Part shown: positions 1-8,624 of the stretch, piece by piece | How the letters are laid out: each line of letters starts with the position of its first letter | How positions within the stretch are numbered: the first letter of the stretch is position 1 | NCBI GenBank assembly: GCA_016720655.1 | Contig: JADKKE010000032.1 | Span: 620,001-684,000 of the forward strand | Direction: 5' to 3' | Source of the DNA: Bacteroidota bacterium | GTDB taxonomy: Bacteria; Bacteroidota; Bacteroidia; AKYH767-A; 2013-40CM-41-45 | Length of the DNA stretch: 64,000 bases | Notes under the pieces: generated by a model | Told to the model about the DNA's origin: nothing | Seen by the model: only the letters and a program-made list of their open reading frames with translations | Database searches by the model: none | Position numbers and translations under genes: made by a program

Positions 1-524
1 AATGTTACCGTGAAACTTCCCGATTGATTGTAAACATGTGTAGGGTTAGCCTGTGTGGATGTGGTTCCATCTCCGAAATCCCATAAATAGGTAGATGCTC
101 CTGTGGATGTATTACTAAATGTATAGGAATTATTATCCAGACAAGAAGCTACAGATGGAGTGGAGAAGTGAGCAGTTGGTTTGCCGATTACGGTAATGTA
201 ATTTGTGTAAACGGCAGTATCAGAATTTCCGGCTCCATCATATGCAATCAGGGAGATAGTATATGTACCGGGAGTACTGTATAAATTTGTAGGGTTTGGA
301 AGGGTGGATGTGTTTCCATTTCCCAGGTCCCAATAATACGAAACTGCACCCGTTGAAGTGCTCGTAAACTGAACACTTAATGGCGTACATCCGGTTGTCT
401 GATCTGCTGTAAAGGAAGCAGTCGGCACCGCAAAAACCGAAATTCCGAACAGTGTCAGCGCTAGTGCCAACACCGGTGTCAGAATCGGTATTTTATTTCG
501 TTTATTTTGCGTATTGGTTCCCAT
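1..524 (-). CDS. PKD-domain surface protein, N-terminal part (runs off the window start)
   Basis: Reading on the minus strand from an ATG at 524, the frame stays open to base 1, giving about 174 residues. It begins with a basic stretch and a hydrophobic signal segment ending near FAVPTASF (about residue 35), followed by two PKD-type repeats. Each repeat carries the family hallmark: YYWDLGNGNTS in the first (about 36–110) and YLWDFGDGTTS in the second (from about 115), followed by NPTHVY-type strands. PKD domains are immunoglobulin-like folds common in large secreted Bacteroidota adhesins and gliding-associated proteins. The C-terminus is outside the window, so the presence of a T9SS sorting domain cannot be seen. 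The next gene lies on the same strand 71 bases upstream and may be co-transcribed. Confidence 0.85.
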   Translation of the reverse strand, partial: MGTNTQNKRNKIPILTPVLALALTLFGISVFAVPTASFTADQTTGCTPLSVQFTSTSTGAVSYYWDLGNGNTSTLPNPTNLYSTPGTYTISLIAYDGAGNSDTAVYTNYITVIGKPTAHFSTPSVASCLDNNSYTFSNTSTGASTYLWDFGDGTTSTQANPTHVYNQSGSFTVT

Positions 525-595
525 GATTGAAAAAAGATTAATCCTCGTCCCGTTTAGGGTCCTTGCTCCGTAAAGCATCGACCAGAGGTTCAGGG

Positions 596-1126
596 TTATT
601 TTACCTGAACCATCCGGTTGCTTTTGTCCATGAACAAGGGACTACTTTCCGGTGAAACCACTGTTTTTGGATCGGCTTGTGCGACCAGGTTTCCTTCATT
701 ATTGATCTGTTTAATACGGTATTGAACAGTTCCGCTGATCGGCTTGCTGTCAACCCAGCTGTACAACAGCTCAAGTGGTGAACCAATACCTTCTTTGAGA
801 CCTACTGGCTCGTATTCAGTACCGTCAATTGATCTTTCGATTACATAAATGCAATCCTCAGAATTTGATTTTGCTACCCAATTGATATAAACCTTACCGG
901 AATTGAAGACCATAGTCTCTTTTACAAACTCCAGTTTTCCGGCTTCTTTTCCGGCTTTAGCAGGTTCCTGGGCAAAAGCACTGACTGCTGCAAACACTAA
1001 TACATAAAGGAGTACCAATTCCAACGCATACACGAAGAAGCGGTTAGAAGTAGCTTTCTCCTTAATGGAGCGCATTGCATCAGTAGGCTGCATTCCACTT
1101 AATGATCTTGAGATAGAAGTTTTCAT
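596..1126 (-). CDS. Small exported protein with a fibronectin-like T9SS linker domain
   Basis: This 176-residue protein has an unusually long N-terminus (about 30 polar residues) before a hydrophobic segment (about 34–52) ending in AFAQ, which looks like a signal peptide. The rest resembles the short beta-sandwich found just before the sorting domain of many T9SS cargo proteins: a VYINWVAKSN strand, then YVIERSIDGTEYEPVG, then YSWVDSKP and a QYRIKQIN strand. Here that module stands alone without a sorting domain, and the protein ends after NRMVQVK. It sits just upstream of the PKD protein on the same strand. Function is unknown; the fold assignment is from pattern only. Confidence 0.7.
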   Translation of the reverse strand: MKTSISRSLSGMQPTDAMRSIKEKATSNRFFVYALELVLLYVLVFAAVSAFAQEPAKAGKEAGKLEFVKETMVFNSGKVYINWVAKSNSEDCIYVIERSIDGTEYEPVGLKEGIGSPLELLYSWVDSKPISGTVQYRIKQINNEGNLVAQADPKTVVSPESSPLFMDKSNRMVQVK

Positions 1127-1428
1127 TTTGAAAGGGTTTTATTCTTTGAACAATATATACTTGTAGGACCCCTTGTGGTTAATGCAATAATCCGTGCTTC
1201 TTACATCTGTAAGGTTTTTGCCATTTTGTGTTAAAAAGTACTTGCGATTACATATTAAAATGAAGGAAATGTTCGAAAAAATGAAAATTTTAACTTTTTG
1301 GCCGTTTTTTAATAATGAAATATCTGCGCTTACTCTTTTTGCGAAAAATGCATCTGACTGTATCCAAAAAAAATGAATCCTCGTTAGACTGCTAAGAAAA
1401 TCATTACTAACATTCTTACGAGATTCTC
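1127..1428. other. Divergent intergenic spacer, no gene seen
   Basis: About 300 AT-rich bases separate the minus-strand surface-protein pair from the plus-strand 485-aa gene, so it must hold both promoters. A 60-codon open frame at 1194–1376 is lysine/phenylalanine-rich low-complexity sequence and is not credible as a gene. I see no clear terminator, repeat or RNA. Confidence 0.6.
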
Positions 1429-2886
1429 ATGGATACACTTAACAAGACAATTAAAAAGCTAAACGAACCGGAATATCAGGAACTTCTTTCGGCAGTTGCA
1501 GGCAGAAAAAACAACAAACCTTATCTTGTTCTTGAAGCCGCGCGAAAAGAGAACTATGATGAAACTCAGATGATGGAAATGCTGAGTGTGAATCCAAGTA
1601 CGTATTACACTTTAAAATCGAGACTCAACGAAAGGATCGCCCAATACCTTTCCAAGAATGTTAAGAACCCTATCAGTGCACTGAAAGATAAAGTTGCAAT
1701 GGTTCCTGCAATGTTGTTCAGTAACGACAGAGAGGTTGCAATACGCGCATTGAAGAATCTCGAAAAACAACTCATCGAATACGATCTTTCCAATGAACTG
1801 ATTGTCGTATATAAAGTGCTGGCAAGGCTCAGTATGTACAATGGTGATTTCGATTATTATGAAAAAGAATACAATCGTCACGTTGCTTATTCCCTTGCCG
1901 TTGTAAAAGCGGAGGATCTCTTTTATGATTTCGTTAAACGTGCGGGAAATTATCAATTGACACGCGATGAACGTGATCTGGAAGCTGTTCAGGCAAACTT
2001 GCGTGAACTCACTAATTTTTCTGAGTTATATCAAGGTCATCGTTTGTTTATACTATACAACCTCGTCCGTGTTTATTATCTCTGCCTTTTTACTTCCCGT
2101 TCAGAAAATCTGAAAGCACTCGAACTTGAAGTGGATGGAATCCTTCAACAAATCAAAAAGAATTTCGAAAAATTCGAACTCGATACCTTCTACCAAAGCA
2201 TTCGTTTCATGGTTGATTATCTGTACTTCGAATATTATCAGAAAACAGGAAATGCGGTTCGTGCCGACCACTATTATAAAATAATTAATAAGGATGTTCC
2301 TGAGGTTGCCTTCAAACCAATTTTTGGTTTTTATGTGACTCAATTCCTTCAGTCGAAAATTGAACGCTACCTGGAATCAGGAAACATCACTGATCTGACG
2401 GACCTGAATGCTGAACTTGAGCCGAATTTTGATGTGGATCCAAACGAAGCATACCCATACATTTCTTTCCGTCGTTTCCTGGCTGTGTGTAAGTTTTACG
2501 AAGGGGACTATTCCGGTGCCGCTCGTACGATGAATAGTCTGCGCAACGAGCTGAGCATGAAGAAATATCTTTTCACAGACGTAGAATACAAACTTTTCCA
2601 GGCAATGCAGTATTGTTTCATGGGAGAAGACGGACTCTGCAGTCAATTGCTCCAAAGTGTAAAACGTCAGATTACAGAAGACGAAAAGTTATACGAACCG
2701 GCAACGATTTTTATCAAAATGCTGAAAACAGCAATCAAGCCCGAAGAATTCCGGAAAAAAGTAAAGAAGCTCACTGAAATCTACGAAGCATTCCGTCAGG
2801 CAAATGTTGGAAACAAGCGCATGTTGTGGTATGTTAAACTGGATGAAGCGATGATACGCCGAATGGCGAATCCAATTAAAGAATAA
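1429..2886 (+). CDS. Conserved alpha-helical protein of unknown function (485 aa)
   Basis: I do not recognise a named family. The protein has no signal peptide or membrane segment and looks entirely helical. Residues about 1–80 include a segment (DETQMMEMLSVNPSTYYTLK) that reads like a helix-turn-helix or recognition helix pair, and the remaining 400 residues are amphipathic helices rich in tyrosine and leucine, reminiscent of TPR/SEL-type solenoids (for example ALKNLEKQLIEYDLSNEL and FRRFLAVCKFYEGDYSGA). It is a single-gene unit, followed by a strong terminator at 2907–2937. The long intact frame and normal codon use make it a real gene. A cytoplasmic scaffold or regulatory role would be a guess. 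Confidence 0.85.
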   Translation: MDTLNKTIKKLNEPEYQELLSAVAGRKNNKPYLVLEAARKENYDETQMMEMLSVNPSTYYTLKSRLNERIAQYLSKNVKNPISALKDKVAMVPAMLFSNDREVAIRALKNLEKQLIEYDLSNELIVVYKVLARLSMYNGDFDYYEKEYNRHVAYSLAVVKAEDLFYDFVKRAGNYQLTRDERDLEAVQANLRELTNFSELYQGHRLFILYNLVRVYYLCLFTSRSENLKALELEVDGILQQIKKNFEKFELDTFYQSIRFMVDYLYFEYYQKTGNAVRADHYYKIINKDVPEVAFKPIFGFYVTQFLQSKIERYLESGNITDLTDLNAELEPNFDVDPNEAYPYISFRRFLAVCKFYEGDYSGAARTMNSLRNELSMKKYLFTDVEYKLFQAMQYCFMGEDGLCSQLLQSVKRQITEDEKLYEPATIFIKMLKTAIKPEEFRKKVKKLTEIYEAFRQANVGNKRMLWYVKLDEAMIRRMANPIKE

Positions 2887-2906
2887 CAGATAGTATCTTA
2901 AAAGAA

Positions 2907-2937
2907 ATGCCGGTTGAGGATCTCAGCCGGCATTTTT
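2907..2937 (+). terminator. Rho-independent terminator
   Basis: A 12-bp stem (ATGCCGGTTGAG pairing with CTCAGCCGGCAT, one G-T wobble) with a 3-base loop is followed directly by a T run. It lies 20 bases after the stop codon of the 485-aa gene. Confidence 0.85.
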
Positions 2938-3014
2938 ATTTGATAGAAACGGATGGGTTGTTGGAGTGTGAGAAAAAACCGGTTTCTTTTTCGGTTTTTT
3001 CGAATTGCACAAAA

Positions 3015-3425
3015 TCAAAAATTGATAGCGTCCAGATATTTTTCGTTCAAAGGTTTGTTGACATATTTAACAACATGCGGATTTGTACTTGCTCTGTTGA
3101 TGTCTTCCGGACTAATCGAAGATGAAAGCACGATCACTTTACAGAATTTACGAATGGATTCATCCAGCTTCTCATACTCAACAAGAAATCCAAAACCATC
3201 CATAACGGGCATGTTCAGATCAAGGAAAATTACCTGGGGCAGGATCTGAGCGTTGGAAGTATTGTCCTGCAAAAACTGAAGGGCTGCTTCGGCAGAATTT
3301 TTAACGACTACCTGTTTTGAAAACTGGTTCGTGGTGATCATACGTTCATTGATGAAATTATCAATGTCGTTATCATCAATCAGTAATACCCGCTCAAATT
3401 TATACGGTTGTTCAGGGCTTTTCAT
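3015..3425 (-). CDS. Stand-alone response regulator receiver protein
   Basis: The 136-residue product is a single CheY-like receiver domain with no output domain. The acidic pair is in VLLIDDND, the phospho-acceptor aspartate is in VIFLDLNMPVMDG, the conserved switch serine/threonine is in VIVLSSS, and the conserved lysine is in YVNKPL. The open frame could extend 21 codons upstream, but that extension reads back through the tRNA-Phe gene, so the ATG at 3425 is chosen. Such single-domain receivers are abundant in Bacteroidota and usually pass phosphate from hybrid histidine kinases; no kinase is nearby, so the partner is unknown. Confidence 0.88.
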   Translation of the reverse strand: MKSPEQPYKFERVLLIDDNDIDNFINERMITTNQFSKQVVVKNSAEAALQFLQDNTSNAQILPQVIFLDLNMPVMDGFGFLVEYEKLDESIRKFCKVIVLSSSISPEDINRASTNPHVVKYVNKPLNEKYLDAINF

Positions 3426-3456
3426 GTTTACGGTTTGGCCGTGTAGAATTAGGGTG

Positions 3457-3529
3457 TGGTGATGAGTGGAATCGAACCACTGACACAAGGATTTTCAGTC
3501 CTTTGCTCTACCAACTGAGCTACATCACC
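3457..3529 (-). tRNA. tRNA-Phe (GAA)
   Basis: The minus strand gives a full cloverleaf: acceptor GGTGATG pairing with CATCACC, D arm with AGCTCAGTTGGTAGAGC, anticodon loop CTGAAAA with anticodon GAA, T arm AGTGG/CCACT around TTCGATT, and discriminator A. The CCA end is not encoded, as is usual in Bacteroidota. The gene lies just upstream of the response regulator on the same strand. Confidence 0.95.
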
Positions 3530-3667
3530 AGCAAAGGTGCCGATAAGAGTGCGCAAAAGTAGAAAAAAAAACACTCCTCCAAAATAAATTATTAAATCGC
3601 CATCTGAGGGTCATAGCAAATCCATTTCATTTCAAAAATCTACCTTGCAAGCAATTTTCTTCAGGAA

Positions 3668-4396
3668 ATGTATCTGACGATTGATATCGGGAATTCAGCA
3701 ACGAAACTTGTTCTTTTTGAACAGGATGAGATTGTTTTTCATAAAACCGTGAAGACGCTGAACCTCACCGAAATAAAAAGACTTGTGAAGGAGTATTCGC
3801 CGGAAAAGTCAATTTTATCTTCGGTTGCTCGCTCTTCACCCGCTATTATCAGTTTCCTCAAAATGAACTCCGGTTTCGTGAAATTGGATGCACGTACCAA
3901 GATTCCTATCCGTAACCGCTACCAAACTCCGAAAACTCTCGGAAATGACCGATTGGCTTCTGTCATTGGAGCAGCATCGATTTTCTCAGGGAAAAATGTC
4001 CTGGTCATTGATGCTGGTACTTGCATAAAATACGATTTCATCAGTGCTTCCCGTCAGTACTTTGGGGGATCCATTTCTCCGGGACTTCACATGCGTTACT
4101 TAGCTTTAAACACATTTACCGGAAAACTGCCGCTTGTTGAGCCTGCTCAGGTTCGCTCTCTAATCGGAAGGAATACCAGGGAATCTATTCTCACAGGTGT
4201 TGAATTAGGAATAGAAAATGAAATGAAGGGTTTCATCAAAAGCTATCAACAGAAGTTTCATGGATTGAAAATGATCATGACAGGAGGAGATGCTGCCCGT
4301 TTTGCCAAGAGACTAAAATTGCCCATCTTTGCCGCCCCGCATTTGGTAAACATCGGGCTAAAAGAAATATTGAAATTCCATGATTCGAAGGAGTAG
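3668..4396 (+). CDS. coaX: Type III pantothenate kinase
   Basis: CoaX phosphorylates pantothenate, the first committed step of coenzyme A synthesis, in the cytoplasm. The 242-residue product has the ASKHA-fold signatures of the type III family: LTIDIGNSATK at the N-terminus (phosphate loop), GNDRLASVIGA near residue 98 and the catalytic DAGTCIKYDF near residue 116, then GGSISPG and a late ITGGDA-like segment (MIMTGGDA). Length matches the family. The stop codon overlaps the start of the next gene by 17 bases, implying co-transcription with the outer-membrane protein that follows; this pairing is common in Bacteroidota. Confidence 0.93.
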   Translation: MYLTIDIGNSATKLVLFEQDEIVFHKTVKTLNLTEIKRLVKEYSPEKSILSSVARSSPAIISFLKMNSGFVKLDARTKIPIRNRYQTPKTLGNDRLASVIGAASIFSGKNVLVIDAGTCIKYDFISASRQYFGGSISPGLHMRYLALNTFTGKLPLVEPAQVRSLIGRNTRESILTGVELGIENEMKGFIKSYQQKFHGLKMIMTGGDAARFAKRLKLPIFAAPHLVNIGLKEILKFHDSKE

Positions 4397-5867
4397 ACGC
4401 TTTGTTTTTTTGCTGTTCGTTGGACTATACCTGCTTCAGTCTCAGTCAATCGAGGCACAAAATGCCTCAAGTTCCCCATATTCACGGTTCGGAATCGGTG
4501 ACCTTCAGTTTAATGGATTCTCCCGAAACACAGCGATGGGAGGAATTACACAAGGTTTACAACATCCCTTTTGTCTGAACCTGGGAAATCCTGCATCCTA
4601 TTCCTCTCTCGGACTCACAACATATGAAGTTGGAGTAAATCTCTCCTTGTACGAATTGGAAACTTCCACTCTGAAACAACAAGGACATACTACTTCATTG
4701 GGCTATTTTGCTTTTGGATTTCCTGTGAAAGCTAAAAAATGGGGACTTGGCTTTGGACTTCTTCCCTATAGTAATATTGGCTATTCAATAAATGATACAC
4801 GAACGAATATTCTCAATACCCGGGAAGTTCATACTTACAAAGGTTCAGGCGGACTCAACCAGTTCTTTTTTACCAATGGAATTTCTTTGGCTAAAAACTT
4901 TTCTGCCGGCCTCACAGTTTCATATCTCTTTGGTGTCCTGAACCAGGATAGAACTGTTGAATTTGACGATGCAACTTTTTTCAATACTCATGTATCCAAT
5001 TCAACAGCTGTCGGCTGGTTTCATTTTAATCTCGGATTGCAATACGCATTTGATAGCCTGCGGATTTCTCCCAGCGATTCCATCTTGATGATTGATCGGC
5101 AAATTTCTTTGGATGAGGATTCGCTTCACAAGGTAAAGACACTCTCAAAATCAAACAAGGATACTTTGTTGCAGCCGGACTTCGGATCCAAAATAACTGC
5201 ATTGCAATCTGCTATTGAAGCATCTAAAGACATGCGTTCAAAGGTGATCGATAGAAAAAAGAAAGGTGATTGGGGACTGACAATGGGATTCACAATTGCT
5301 CCTTCAGCCTCCCTGAGAGCAAGAAATTCCACACTTGTTTATAACTGGAAGTATTATGCCGGTACGCAAATTCTCATCCGGGATACTGTAGTGAATAATT
5401 CCGGACAAAAAGGTAAAATAAAATTGCCACTCAATCTTGGATTTGGTTTCGCTGCTCACAAAGGAAATCAATGGCTCTTTGGTGCTGATCTAAGTCTGCA
5501 GAACTGGAAAGAATATTCTGCATTTGATCAAACCGATTCGCTTAGTGACAGCTGGCGTGTAAGTGCAGGTGCTCAGTTTGTTCCAAGTGACCGGGCATTG
5601 AAATCATATCTTAAAGTGATGCAATACCGCTTGGGCGTTCATTATGCACAAACGTTCTTAAACCTCAATCAGACACAATTGAATGAAATGGGAGTGTCCA
5701 TGGGAATTGGATTTCCAATTCGTCGCGCGGGAACTACTGTACAGCTGTCTGCAGAGGGTGGAAGCCGTGGAACAACAGACCAAAATCTGATTCGTGAAAA
5801 GTATGTTCGTATTACACTCGGTTTCACATTGAACGACAGATGGTTTCTCAAGCAAAAATTCGATTAG
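4380..5867 (+). CDS. Outer-membrane beta-barrel protein (FadL-like, unknown substrate)
   Basis: The 495-residue product starts with a basic/hydrophobic signal peptide ending around SQSIEAQ (about residue 27). The mature protein begins with SSSPYSRFGIGDLQ, a motif typical of a Bacteroidota-specific outer-membrane family, and consists of alternating hydrophobic strands with aromatic belts (GYFAFGFPV, GLGFGLLPY, WGLTMGFTIAP) and a final strand ending in RWFLKQKFD. A soluble insertion of about 60 residues (about 225–300) interrupts the barrel. It overlaps coaX by 17 bases. What it transports or anchors is not known. Confidence 0.8.
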   Translation: MIRRSRRFVFLLFVGLYLLQSQSIEAQNASSSPYSRFGIGDLQFNGFSRNTAMGGITQGLQHPFCLNLGNPASYSSLGLTTYEVGVNLSLYELETSTLKQQGHTTSLGYFAFGFPVKAKKWGLGFGLLPYSNIGYSINDTRTNILNTREVHTYKGSGGLNQFFFTNGISLAKNFSAGLTVSYLFGVLNQDRTVEFDDATFFNTHVSNSTAVGWFHFNLGLQYAFDSLRISPSDSILMIDRQISLDEDSLHKVKTLSKSNKDTLLQPDFGSKITALQSAIEASKDMRSKVIDRKKKGDWGLTMGFTIAPSASLRARNSTLVYNWKYYAGTQILIRDTVVNNSGQKGKIKLPLNLGFGFAAHKGNQWLFGADLSLQNWKEYSAFDQTDSLSDSWRVSAGAQFVPSDRALKSYLKVMQYRLGVHYAQTFLNLNQTQLNEMGVSMGIGFPIRRAGTTVQLSAEGGSRGTTDQNLIREKYVRITLGFTLNDRWFLKQKFD

Positions 5868-6020
5868 AAATCCTTGAAGCTTAAAAGCAGAAAGGGATTA
5901 TTTTTTCTCGCCATTGAATTCAACCAATGAGAAAAATTATTTTTTCCAAAGAATAGATTTCTCGTTTTTCAATGACTCCAATCAAAATGTCTTGCAGAAA
6001 CAATCCGGTTTATTGTTTGT

Positions 6021-6028
6021 TAATTTTG
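6021..6028 (+). promoter_or_regulatory. Probable -7 box for ctaA
   Basis: TAATTTTG matches the Bacteroidota -7 consensus TAnnTTTG. It ends only 7 bases before the ATG at 6036, so the transcript would be leaderless or nearly so. No convincing -33 element is seen. Confidence 0.45.
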
Positions 6029-6035
6029 TGCACTC

Positions 6036-7073
6036 ATGAACGATAAGTCAAAACAACGGGTTGCTGTTTGGTTGTTCACAGGATGTTTCCTGATTTTCTC
6101 AATGGTTGTAATCGGGGGGATCACTCGCCTGACCGGATCTGGATTGTCCATTGCTGAATGGAATGTAGTAATGGGTACTATTCCACCTCTCAATGAAAAA
6201 GAGTGGCAGATAGCTTTTGAAAAGTACCAGCAGATTCCTCAATTTCATAAGATCAATTCTCATTTCGAAATATCGGATTTCAAATCCATTTTTTTATGGG
6301 AATATCTTCACCGCTTAATTGGTCGCTTAATCGGAATCGTTTTTATCATTCCATTCCTGTGGTTTTTGTTTACCCGGCAAATGGATAAGACTTTTATCAG
6401 AAAAGCACTGTTTCTGTTTGCCCTTGGTGCTTTGCAAGGATTTCTGGGTTGGTTTATGGTGAAAAGCGGGCTCACCGAACGAACCAGTGTCAGCCATATC
6501 CGATTGGCTGTACATCTGCTGGCTGCATTCATCACTTTTGGTTTTACATTTTGGTATGCTCTTGAACTCGTTTACCCTGTCGGGAATCAGGCATTTAAAA
6601 AACAACACAAATTATTGAGGTCAATACTTGGAATGTTAATCATTCAGATTGTGTATGGTGCATTCGTGGCAGGAATGCATGCAGGAAAAATATATAATAC
6701 CTGGCCTTTGATGGATGGACAAATTATTCCGTCCGGAATCATGGGCATGTCTCCACTGATCCAAAACTTTTTTGATAATCAGGTACTGGTTCAGTTCCTC
6801 CACAGATTGTTTGCCATTCTGATTGTATTGATGATACTGCAAATCTGGTTACTGGAAAAAAAACAGTTGAGAAGCCGGTTGCAAAAACGCGGAATGAATT
6901 TTTTGCTGCTTGCGGTGGTATTTCAGTTTTTATTAGGAGTTCTCACACTTTTAACACAGGTGAATATCACACTTGCTTCCTTGCACCAGGTGGGAGCATT
7001 CTTTTTATTCAGCGCGACAATATTTTTATTGTTCCACTACAGGAACCAAAACACTGCTGCAACAATAGGTTGA
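6036..7073 (+). CDS. ctaA: Heme A synthase (COX15/CtaA family)
   Basis: This inner-membrane enzyme oxidises heme O to heme A for cytochrome aa3-type oxidases. The 345-residue product has eight hydrophobic helices. Signatures include VVIGGITRLTGSGLSIAEW in the first helix, the LWEYLHRLIGR motif with its heme-ligand histidine, the HIRLAVHLLAAF helix, and the second half repeat with VAGMHAG, FLHRLFA and SLHQVGAF carrying the remaining histidines. The WNVVMGTIPPL loop is that of the COX15-like (type 2) subgroup rather than the short Bacillus CtaA. The gene stands alone; the next gene converges only 9 bases away. Confidence 0.93.
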   Translation: MNDKSKQRVAVWLFTGCFLIFSMVVIGGITRLTGSGLSIAEWNVVMGTIPPLNEKEWQIAFEKYQQIPQFHKINSHFEISDFKSIFLWEYLHRLIGRLIGIVFIIPFLWFLFTRQMDKTFIRKALFLFALGALQGFLGWFMVKSGLTERTSVSHIRLAVHLLAAFITFGFTFWYALELVYPVGNQAFKKQHKLLRSILGMLIIQIVYGAFVAGMHAGKIYNTWPLMDGQIIPSGIMGMSPLIQNFFDNQVLVQFLHRLFAILIVLMILQIWLLEKKQLRSRLQKRGMNFLLLAVVFQFLLGVLTLLTQVNITLASLHQVGAFFLFSATIFLLFHYRNQNTAATIG

Positions 7074-7082
7074 TTTGTCAGA

Positions 7083-7892
7083 TTACAAGGCTATCTGATA
7101 CCCAAAAGAGAAGAGCCATTCAAGACAGAAAAAATGATGGTTGGCTTTCGCATCATCAACAGTGAGAACATTGGTGTAATTGGCGAATGTCCCTTTGAAT
7201 CCGGTTTCTCCAAAGAGATGTTTTCCATATTCATAACGCAAGCCGGCTTCTGAACCAAAAATGTATCCTGCGATATGGTAATAATTGTTTTGACGATGAC
7301 CAAACAGGCTCACATCACTTTGTGGAATCACAATACCTATTCCCGGTTTTATGACGCCTTGCAGCCGATGTCTTTCGGATTTGCTGGATAGCAAGGTGTG
7401 CCGTTTCATGAGACTTAACATTAGAAAGTTTGCACCGTTCGTGTGTTCAAATTTTACAAAATCATTGCTCAAGACTGTATCCTTATCAACATACTGTCCG
7501 CGGATATTTCCTTTTACATGAGCAACCTGATCCTGTACCAGGATATACTTTGCATGATCAAATGAAAGTTCAATTCCCAGCGTTTTATTTTTCCCCAGAT
7601 AATAGCCAAATCTGTAAATGTACTGTGGTATAGAAACGTTTGTATCAAAAATGTGATCAAGCTTCGGTTTGTCTTTTGCCTTTACATTTAGAATGGTAAA
7701 AGAATAATTGTCTTTTCCTTTGCTTTCGAAATGAATATCACTTTTGGAAAACCAGTCCTTGTTGTAGCCCCATGCAAAATAAAAGGAACCTTTTTCTTTT
7801 TTTGCTTTCACAGTTGTACCGGGTTCTTGTGCATTGCCCTGTGACATGCCGAGAAATAAAATAATTGAAAGGAATTGTAGGAGTGAACGCAT
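7083..7892 (-). CDS. Outer-membrane barrel protein of unknown function
   Basis: The 269-residue product has a clear signal peptide (MRSLLQFLSIILFLGMSQGNAQ). The remainder alternates aromatic beta strands with charged turns (SFYFAWGYNKDWF, YIYRFGYYLGKNKTLGIELSFDHAKY, GLRYEYGKHLFGETG) and ends in a strand finishing FSFGYQIAL, consistent with a small 8–10 strand barrel. I recognise no specific family. It converges on ctaA with almost no spacer. Confidence 0.72.
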   Translation of the reverse strand: MRSLLQFLSIILFLGMSQGNAQEPGTTVKAKKEKGSFYFAWGYNKDWFSKSDIHFESKGKDNYSFTILNVKAKDKPKLDHIFDTNVSIPQYIYRFGYYLGKNKTLGIELSFDHAKYILVQDQVAHVKGNIRGQYVDKDTVLSNDFVKFEHTNGANFLMLSLMKRHTLLSSKSERHRLQGVIKPGIGIVIPQSDVSLFGHRQNNYYHIAGYIFGSEAGLRYEYGKHLFGETGFKGTFANYTNVLTVDDAKANHHFFCLEWLFSFGYQIAL

Positions 7893-8052
7893 GGCTTAGA
7901 TTAAGTGTTTGCAAATGTAAACAAGAAAACCATGAAATTGGGGTTCTTTTCACAGGATCTTCTTATTTTCTGAATGAAATACGAGGTTTAGTTTTCGAAA
8001 GCCGTACTCATTTTGAATTTTCAGTGGTGCGAATTCCGGGTAAAAAGTAGCG

Positions 8053-8624
8053 CTATTTCCACCTGAAAGTTTCTACCAAATGTTGGATATCCGCGGCAAG
8101 AAAATCATTGACGGGAGCAAGGGAATCCGGATTCGGAATCGCATAAAAATAAAGTGATCCACGGAGAAAATGGCTGGTACTATCGGTTAAATAAAACTGA
8201 ACTGAAGATGCTGCATTTCCCTTGACATGATAAATGGTGCCATACAAATGTTTTTCAGGGTCAGCTATTGCTTCTTCTTCGATTCCAGAGGCTTTAGGAA
8301 TGTGTTTGAATGACAAGGCACGACTGTCTTCAATGAATTTTTCAAGATTGCCATGGACAGGTTTGTAGCTCAGATAGACGGTGCCTTTGAATTGCGGGAA
8401 TTCGATATTCATCCAGCAAGGCTCAGCTTTTGGCGATGGGTCTTTGACGATTTTCGAATATGTCGGAATCTGAAATTGAAATGGACACGCGTCCGGAATG
8501 AATTCAGAATATGTCTTGGCAGGCAAATCAATCCTGAAATATCCTCTCGGCTTAGGAACGTATTCCTGATCGCAGGAGCTAAGTCCAAGAACTAACAAGA
8601 GAGGAATCAGTATTAACAATCCAT
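8053..8624 (-). other. gldD: GldD lipoprotein portion of the gldE–gldD frame
   Basis: The last 188 residues of the frame are gliding-motility lipoprotein GldD. They open with a hydrophobic stretch (LLILIPLLLVLGLSSC) whose LSSC is a lipobox, then the family's YVPKPRGYFRIDLP, CPFQFQIPTYS, CWMNIEFPQFKGTVYLSYKP and GTIYHVKGNAASSVQFYLTDS segments. An ATG at 8624 lies directly before the lipoprotein signal but is out of frame by one base, so an ancestral separate start with a single-base deletion between 8624 and 8619 would explain the fusion. Otherwise GldD would start at a TTG (8619) or really be fused, with the signal segment spanning the inner membrane. GldD is required for gliding and T9SS function in Flavobacterium johnsoniae. 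Confidence 0.82.

Noticed and set aside
1194..1376. 60-codon plus-strand frame upstream of the 485-aa gene
   Set aside because: Lysine/phenylalanine-rich low-complexity translation with no motifs in an AT-rich spacer; chance frame.
7865..8050. Plus-strand frame between the barrel gene and gldD
   Set aside because: Overlaps the barrel gene's 5' end antisense, with no motif or signal; chance frame.
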